The notes beneath the pieces are model-generated. The model made no database searches and was not told the DNA's origin. It saw only the letters and a list, made by a program, of their open reading frames with translations. A DNA stretch of 64,000 nt, taken from NCBI GenBank assembly GCA_035530875.1, contig DATKUB010000063.1, positions 20,990 to 84,989 of the forward strand, read 5' to 3'. Source of the stretch: JANXYY01 sp035530875. GTDB lineage: Bacteria > Actinomycetota > Actinomycetes > Nanopelagicales > Nanopelagicaceae. The translations under genes were made by a program, and so were the position numbers. Shown here one piece after another: positions 60,727 through 64,000 of this stretch (its first letter is position 1; each line of letters begins with the position of its first letter).

Positions 60727-60837
60727 TTCGTTGGTCTCGAGCTCCCTATTCGATCAGCATGATCAATTTGACTACGGGCGATTGACTATTTGCACTTGGT
60801 CCGTGTTTCTACGGATACTTAGGGTTTTTAGGTTAGG

Positions 60838-60879
60838 TTTTTTAGAGACCCCCGAAATTTTTCGGGGGTCTCTAAAAAA
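60838..60879 (-). terminator. Intra-operon terminator between binding protein and livH
   Basis: A near-perfect hairpin with AGAGACCCCCGAA pairing to TTCGGGGGTCTCT, flanked by T-runs of six on either strand. On the minus strand it starts 15 bases after the binding-protein stop. This is the usual way to make binding protein in excess over the permease genes. Confidence 0.92.
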
Positions 60880-60893
60880 GGACCTAGTGGATC

Positions 60894-62156
60894 TCAGCCA
60901 CCCCAGTTTGGCTTAGGCGCCTCTGGAGAGGCTTGAGCCTTATCGGCGGGGAACACGGTTACCAGCTTTCCTGCTTGCCACTGCGTAAGCAGGTACTCGC
61001 CCTGCGGACGACCAACCGCATCCCAACTTAGGTCTCCGACCAGTGTTGGCCAGGTTCCGGTGTGGAGCGTCTGGATGATGGTTGCGTTGTCGACCTTGCC
61101 AGTCTGCTTTGCAACTTCTTCAAGAAGCATGCCAGCTGAGTAAGCCTCGGCAGAAGTGCTGTCAATGCCGTACTGATCCCCGCCGTACATCGCGATGTAT
61201 GAGGCGATGAAATCGGCTGATCCAGCGGCAGTTGAACCTGGGTACCAGTCGCCGCTGGTGAATACCCCTTCGGTGTTGTTGGCGCCGACCTTGCTTGGGA
61301 ACTCAGTTGGTGAATTCGCACCGTTGGACATGAAGATGAACTTCGGGCTGAACTTCAACTGGATCATGGCTTTCACCTGGGCAAAAGCATCGTTGGACTG
61401 AGTTCCGGAAACCACAACATCAGGCTTCTTTGAAGCCATCGCGGAAATGATTGGAGTCATGTCTGCAGTCTCTGATGGGTAGGTCTGGTCGTAGACAGTC
61501 TTGATCCCAGCGGCTTCAAAGCGTGCCTTGATGTTGTCTGCAATGGGAGCAGCAAATGGGTCATCAAGTTTGGCGTAAGCCGCAGTCTTTGGTCGCTGTG
61601 CGGCCGGTAGACCGAGGATGTAGTTGGCGAAAACGTCGCCACCTTTAACCACTTCAGCAGGCTGGACAAAGAACAGGTTCGGGTTGTTCTCCGCGAAGAC
61701 GGCTGGTCCGCCACCGGCCGGCTCGATGAACGAGTACTTGTAACGAAGCGCTACCCGCGAGGCCGGAACCGTCAGGAGGCTTGAGAACGGTCCGAAGACG
61801 ATGTCGACCTTGTCCTGGGTGATCAGGTTCGTGTAGTTGGTAACGACCTGGTCTGGGCTGGAGGCGTCGCTGACGATCTTGAGTTCGACCTGCCGGCCCA
61901 GAATTCCGCCACGCTTGTTGACGTCGGAGGCCCAGAGTTCATACCCCTTCTTCGCAGCCGTCCCTGGATCGGCAAAGTCACCGGTCAGTGAGAGTGAAAT
62001 GCCGATCTTGAGGGGGGCCTTGGCAGCTGGCGCCGCGCTGGACGAACTCGAGGTGCTCGAACAGCCGGTCACCGCCAATGCTGCTGCCGCCAAGACGGCG
62101 GCGGTGCTGACTAGGCGCCGCCTAACTGTCGAGGGCTTGCTAGTTCGTAGATGCAT
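60894..62156 (-). CDS. Substrate-binding lipoprotein of the second amino-acid-type ABC importer
   Basis: LivJ/LivK-class receptor, 420 residues from ATG at 62156, seven bases after AAGGAG. The frame open to 62285 runs through the promoter and operator and is rejected. A lipoprotein signal ends in AVTGC near residue 32, followed by a Ser-rich linker. The mature part has IGISLSLTGDFADPGTAAKK, and IVSDASSPDQVVTNYTNLIT as in the first system. The substrate cannot be read from sequence; amino acids, amides, short organic acids and aromatics are all bound by this class. Confidence 0.93.
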   Translation of the reverse strand: MHLRTSKPSTVRRRLVSTAAVLAAAALAVTGCSSTSSSSSAAPAAKAPLKIGISLSLTGDFADPGTAAKKGYELWASDVNKRGGILGRQVELKIVSDASSPDQVVTNYTNLITQDKVDIVFGPFSSLLTVPASRVALRYKYSFIEPAGGGPAVFAENNPNLFFVQPAEVVKGGDVFANYILGLPAAQRPKTAAYAKLDDPFAAPIADNIKARFEAAGIKTVYDQTYPSETADMTPIISAMASKKPDVVVSGTQSNDAFAQVKAMIQLKFSPKFIFMSNGANSPTEFPSKVGANNTEGVFTSGDWYPGSTAAGSADFIASYIAMYGGDQYGIDSTSAEAYSAGMLLEEVAKQTGKVDNATIIQTLHTGTWPTLVGDLSWDAVGRPQGEYLLTQWQAGKLVTVFPADKAQASPEAPKPNWGG

Positions 62157-62240
62157 CGAAAGCTCCTTAAAGGGTTGGAAGCTAATAAATTCAGCCGGGC
62201 GACGGCAGCCAGACGGGCGGTGGATCTCTGGGGGTTGGCC

Positions 62241-62285
62241 GCAATCGTTTGCGCTCACCTTGCACCGCGAACCGGCCCCTGTCAA
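62241..62285 (-). promoter_or_regulatory. Second transporter promoter with LacI-type operator O3
   Basis: On the minus strand TTGACA (62285-62280), 17 bases, CAAGGT (62262-62257), then after four bases the operator GCAAACGATTGC (62252-62241), which covers the expected transcription start. The layout matches the first transporter's promoter (TTGACA-N17-hexamer-operator), so both operons are probably repressed by the LacI-type regulator encoded next door. Confidence 0.7.
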
Positions 62286-62329
62286 GAGGCGACACCAGAT
62301 GAATTACGAATCTGCTGGCCGCCGGGAAA

Positions 62330-63346
62330 CTATTTTCTGGCCGGGCCGGTAGAGCCCCGGACGATCAACGAGACCGGAAGCGTGACCCTGGCTCCACTCG
62401 GCAAAGTTCCAGCAATTTCGTTAAGCAGCAGCCGGGCCGCCTCGACACCCATTTCAAAGTGCGGCGAGCGCACGGTCGTGAGCGGTGGCTGAAAATCGTT
62501 GGCGAAAAGCATGTCGTTGAAGCCGACCACCGACATATCCTCTGGACAGCGGAGCCCATGAGTCCGCAGGGAATGGTAGGTGCCAAGGGCTAGCAGGTCA
62601 TTGCTGGCTATCACCGCTGTGTACTCATCTAGCTTCTGATCAAGAACTTTGTCCATCGCGCTTTGGCCAGCGGCGACGCTGTACGCCGTCGTATGAACCA
62701 CATGTCCATCAATTACAACCTGGCGGCAGGCCGCCACAAAGGCATCGGCCCGGATCCGACTAGTTGAGAATCCAGCTGGACCGGCCAGGTGTAGCAAGCG
62801 CTTGTGCCCGAGTTCGACCAGGTGTTTTACGCCGGCAAAAATTCCTTGTGAATCATCGCCGGTTACCGCGGGATAAGGCACCCCAGCGGCATCTCGGTTC
62901 ACCATGACTGCCTGTACGCCCCGCTCATGCGCCTCGACCATCAACTGATGATTGCTGTGCCCAGTGGCAATAATGAAGCCGTCCACCTGGCGTTCCAGCA
63001 AAGAGCCAAAAAGATTCCGCTCGGTTTCGTCGCTGCCATCGGTGTTGACGACCAGCGAGGAGTATCCGCGGGGCGCAAGAAAACTATCAATCCCTCGAAC
63101 TATGGGCGGGAAAATTGGGTTGGTTAGGTCAGGAACGATAACTCCGATCGTCATCGACTTATTTGTCCGGAGTCCTCGCGCCACGGTATTGGGCGTATAT
63201 CCCAACTCTTTCGCAACTTTGCGGATCCGTCTGACGGTCTCCTGGCTGACCTGATCCTGGGTCGCATCGGTTAGGGCGCGCGAGACCGTCCCAGGATGAA
63301 CCCCGGCAACTTTTGCCACATCAGTGAGCGTGACACGCTTGCGCAT
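62330..63346 (-). CDS. LacI-family transcription regulator
   Basis: Repressor of 338 residues. ATG at 63346 gives MRKRVTLTDVAKVAGVHPGT, the typical start of the LacI helix-turn-helix; the longer frame to 63463 is not needed. TATCGT ends six bases before this ATG and there is no ribosome site, so the mRNA is probably leaderless. The hinge helix lies in PNTVARGLRTNKSMTIGVIV, and the periplasmic-binding-type sensor domain follows (LTNPIFPPIVRGIDSFLAPR, then GFNDMLFANDFQPPLTTVRS). The operators named O1 to O4 are its likely targets. Confidence 0.94.
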   Translation of the reverse strand: MRKRVTLTDVAKVAGVHPGTVSRALTDATQDQVSQETVRRIRKVAKELGYTPNTVARGLRTNKSMTIGVIVPDLTNPIFPPIVRGIDSFLAPRGYSSLVVNTDGSDETERNLFGSLLERQVDGFIIATGHSNHQLMVEAHERGVQAVMVNRDAAGVPYPAVTGDDSQGIFAGVKHLVELGHKRLLHLAGPAGFSTSRIRADAFVAACRQVVIDGHVVHTTAYSVAAGQSAMDKVLDQKLDEYTAVIASNDLLALGTYHSLRTHGLRCPEDMSVVGFNDMLFANDFQPPLTTVRSPHFEMGVEAARLLLNEIAGTLPSGARVTLPVSLIVRGSTGPARK

Positions 63347-63352
63347 TGTCGA

Positions 63353-63358
63353 ACGATA
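63353..63358 (-). promoter_or_regulatory. -10 element of a probable leaderless promoter of the LacI-type gene
   Basis: TATCGT on the minus strand, six bases before the ATG at 63346. No good -35 is seen at the normal distance. Confidence 0.35.
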
Positions 63359-63459
63359 CCGCCCGGCGTCAAGCCCCCAGCGCCGAGCCATAACTTTGGC
63401 AAAGTCCGTTCCAGAGAGTTGACGACCGAGGGAGAAAGAGCCAATAATAGTTTCATGCT

Positions 63460-63471
63460 GCAATCGATTGC
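63460..63471. promoter_or_regulatory. LacI-type operator O4 in the regulator/dehydrogenase gap
   Basis: A second perfect GCAATCGATTGC. It lies 38-49 bases before the dehydrogenase start codon and 114 bases before the regulator's own, so it should control the dehydrogenase and possibly the regulator. Confidence 0.72.
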
Positions 63472-63508
63472 GCTGCGATCAAGTAAGAATTCCGAATAGG
63501 GGCTAAAA

Positions 63509-64000
63509 ATGGCAGGTTCGACTTCAGTCAAAATCGGTTGGATTGGTACTGGCCGGATGGGTTTTGCGTTGGCCTCTCGGCTGCTTGCGGCCGGCCACGA
63601 TGTGACCGCTTATAACCGCACTAGAGCTAAGGCCGAGCCGTTGCTGGCTTTGGGCGCAAAGGTTGTTGATCGCCCCGCTGAACTGGCCGATTGCGATGTC
63701 GTTTTCATCATGGTCTCTGCCTCAAAGGATCTTGAGGCGGTCACGATCGGTGAAGGCGGACTTCTAACTGTCGAAGGCAAAGCGCCCAGAATCGTTGTTG
63801 ACTCATCAACAGTGTCCACCGAGACCTCAATGGTGGTTCGTGATTTCGCAGCTACCTGTGGCACCGAGTTTTTGGCGGCGCCGGTTAGTGGGAACCCAGC
63901 CGTGATCGCGGCCGGAAAATTAACTGTTGCCGTCTCTGGACCCAAAACAACTTTCGATGAGGTTGAACCACTCCTTGCCTGCTTCGGACACGGCGTTACC
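63509..64000 (+). CDS. 3-hydroxyisobutyrate dehydrogenase-family protein (3' part missing)
   Basis: NAD(P)-dependent beta-hydroxyacid dehydrogenase; 164 codons are present and the frame is open at the window end. ATG at 63509 follows AGGGG by 8 bases. The Rossmann start has IGWIGTGRMGFALASRLL with the GxGxxG loop. The substrate-binding signature DSSTVSTETS and the catalytic-domain segment APVSGNPAVIAAGKLTVAVS are clear. Related enzymes act on 3-hydroxyisobutyrate, tartronate semialdehyde or 6-phosphogluconate-like acids. With operator O4 in front and two importers sharing the site, it may act on the imported compound or its product. Confidence 0.9.
   Translation, partial: MAGSTSVKIGWIGTGRMGFALASRLLAAGHDVTAYNRTRAKAEPLLALGAKVVDRPAELADCDVVFIMVSASKDLEAVTIGEGGLLTVEGKAPRIVVDSSTVSTETSMVVRDFAATCGTEFLAAPVSGNPAVIAAGKLTVAVSGPKTTFDEVEPLLACFGHGVT

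Overview
The window looks like chromosome from a flagellated, aerobic, heterotrophic member of the Actinomycetota with moderate G+C. The signs are the flagellar gene order, a tRNA adenosine deaminase partner protein typical of that phylum, an aa3/caa3-type oxidase with a CtaG assembly factor, and several genes that appear to be read from leaderless mRNAs. Genus cannot be fixed from sequence alone. There is one tRNA gene, no rRNA, and no insertion sequence, prophage or CRISPR that I can see.

1-19.4 kb is one flagellar island. A long translationally coupled minus-strand operon (flgB-flgC-fliE-fliF-fliG-fliH-fliI-fliJ-cell-wall hydrolase-fliK-flgD-flgE) builds the basal body, export ATPase and hook. 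A second minus-strand unit is fliD-fliS-unknown-degenerate CheY-CheX, behind the flagellin gene fliC. Plus-strand flgN-flgK-flgL-fliW-csrA diverges from fliC, and a FliA/WhiG-type sigma gene faces it. Promoters resembling the sigma-28 consensus (TAAA-N15-GCCGATAA) lie before flgB, fliC and flgN, and a fourth lies before an almost non-coding 1.1 kb stretch at 19.4-20.5 kb.

20.5-45 kb holds an orphan OmpR-type regulator, a secreted Fn3 protein, an aldo/keto reductase, a DUF1177-PepE pair, tRNA-Ser(CGA), tadA and its partner, upp, a ParA-like ATPase, an aminotransferase, malic enzyme, cytochrome oxidase genes (ctaC, ctaD, ctaE, ctaG plus a cupredoxin-like protein) and a histidine-degradation set (hutU-hutI-hutH with a convergent HutG-like gene). 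Five arrays of one 21-bp tandem repeat sit in this stretch, each at or just after a stop codon.

45-64 kb is a catabolic region. It carries a 2-oxoacid dehydrogenase E1/E2 pair, a CoA-transferase, a VOC protein, an acyl-CoA dehydrogenase, an alpha/beta hydrolase and two complete branched-chain-amino-acid-type ABC transporters. Two local regulators have recognisable candidate operators. A GntR/FCD regulator has one ATTG-type palindrome on each of two divergent promoters. A LacI-type regulator has CAATCGNTTG sites at both transporter promoters and at its own divergent region, next to a 3-hydroxyisobutyrate-dehydrogenase-like gene cut by the window end. The degraded substrate is not evident.
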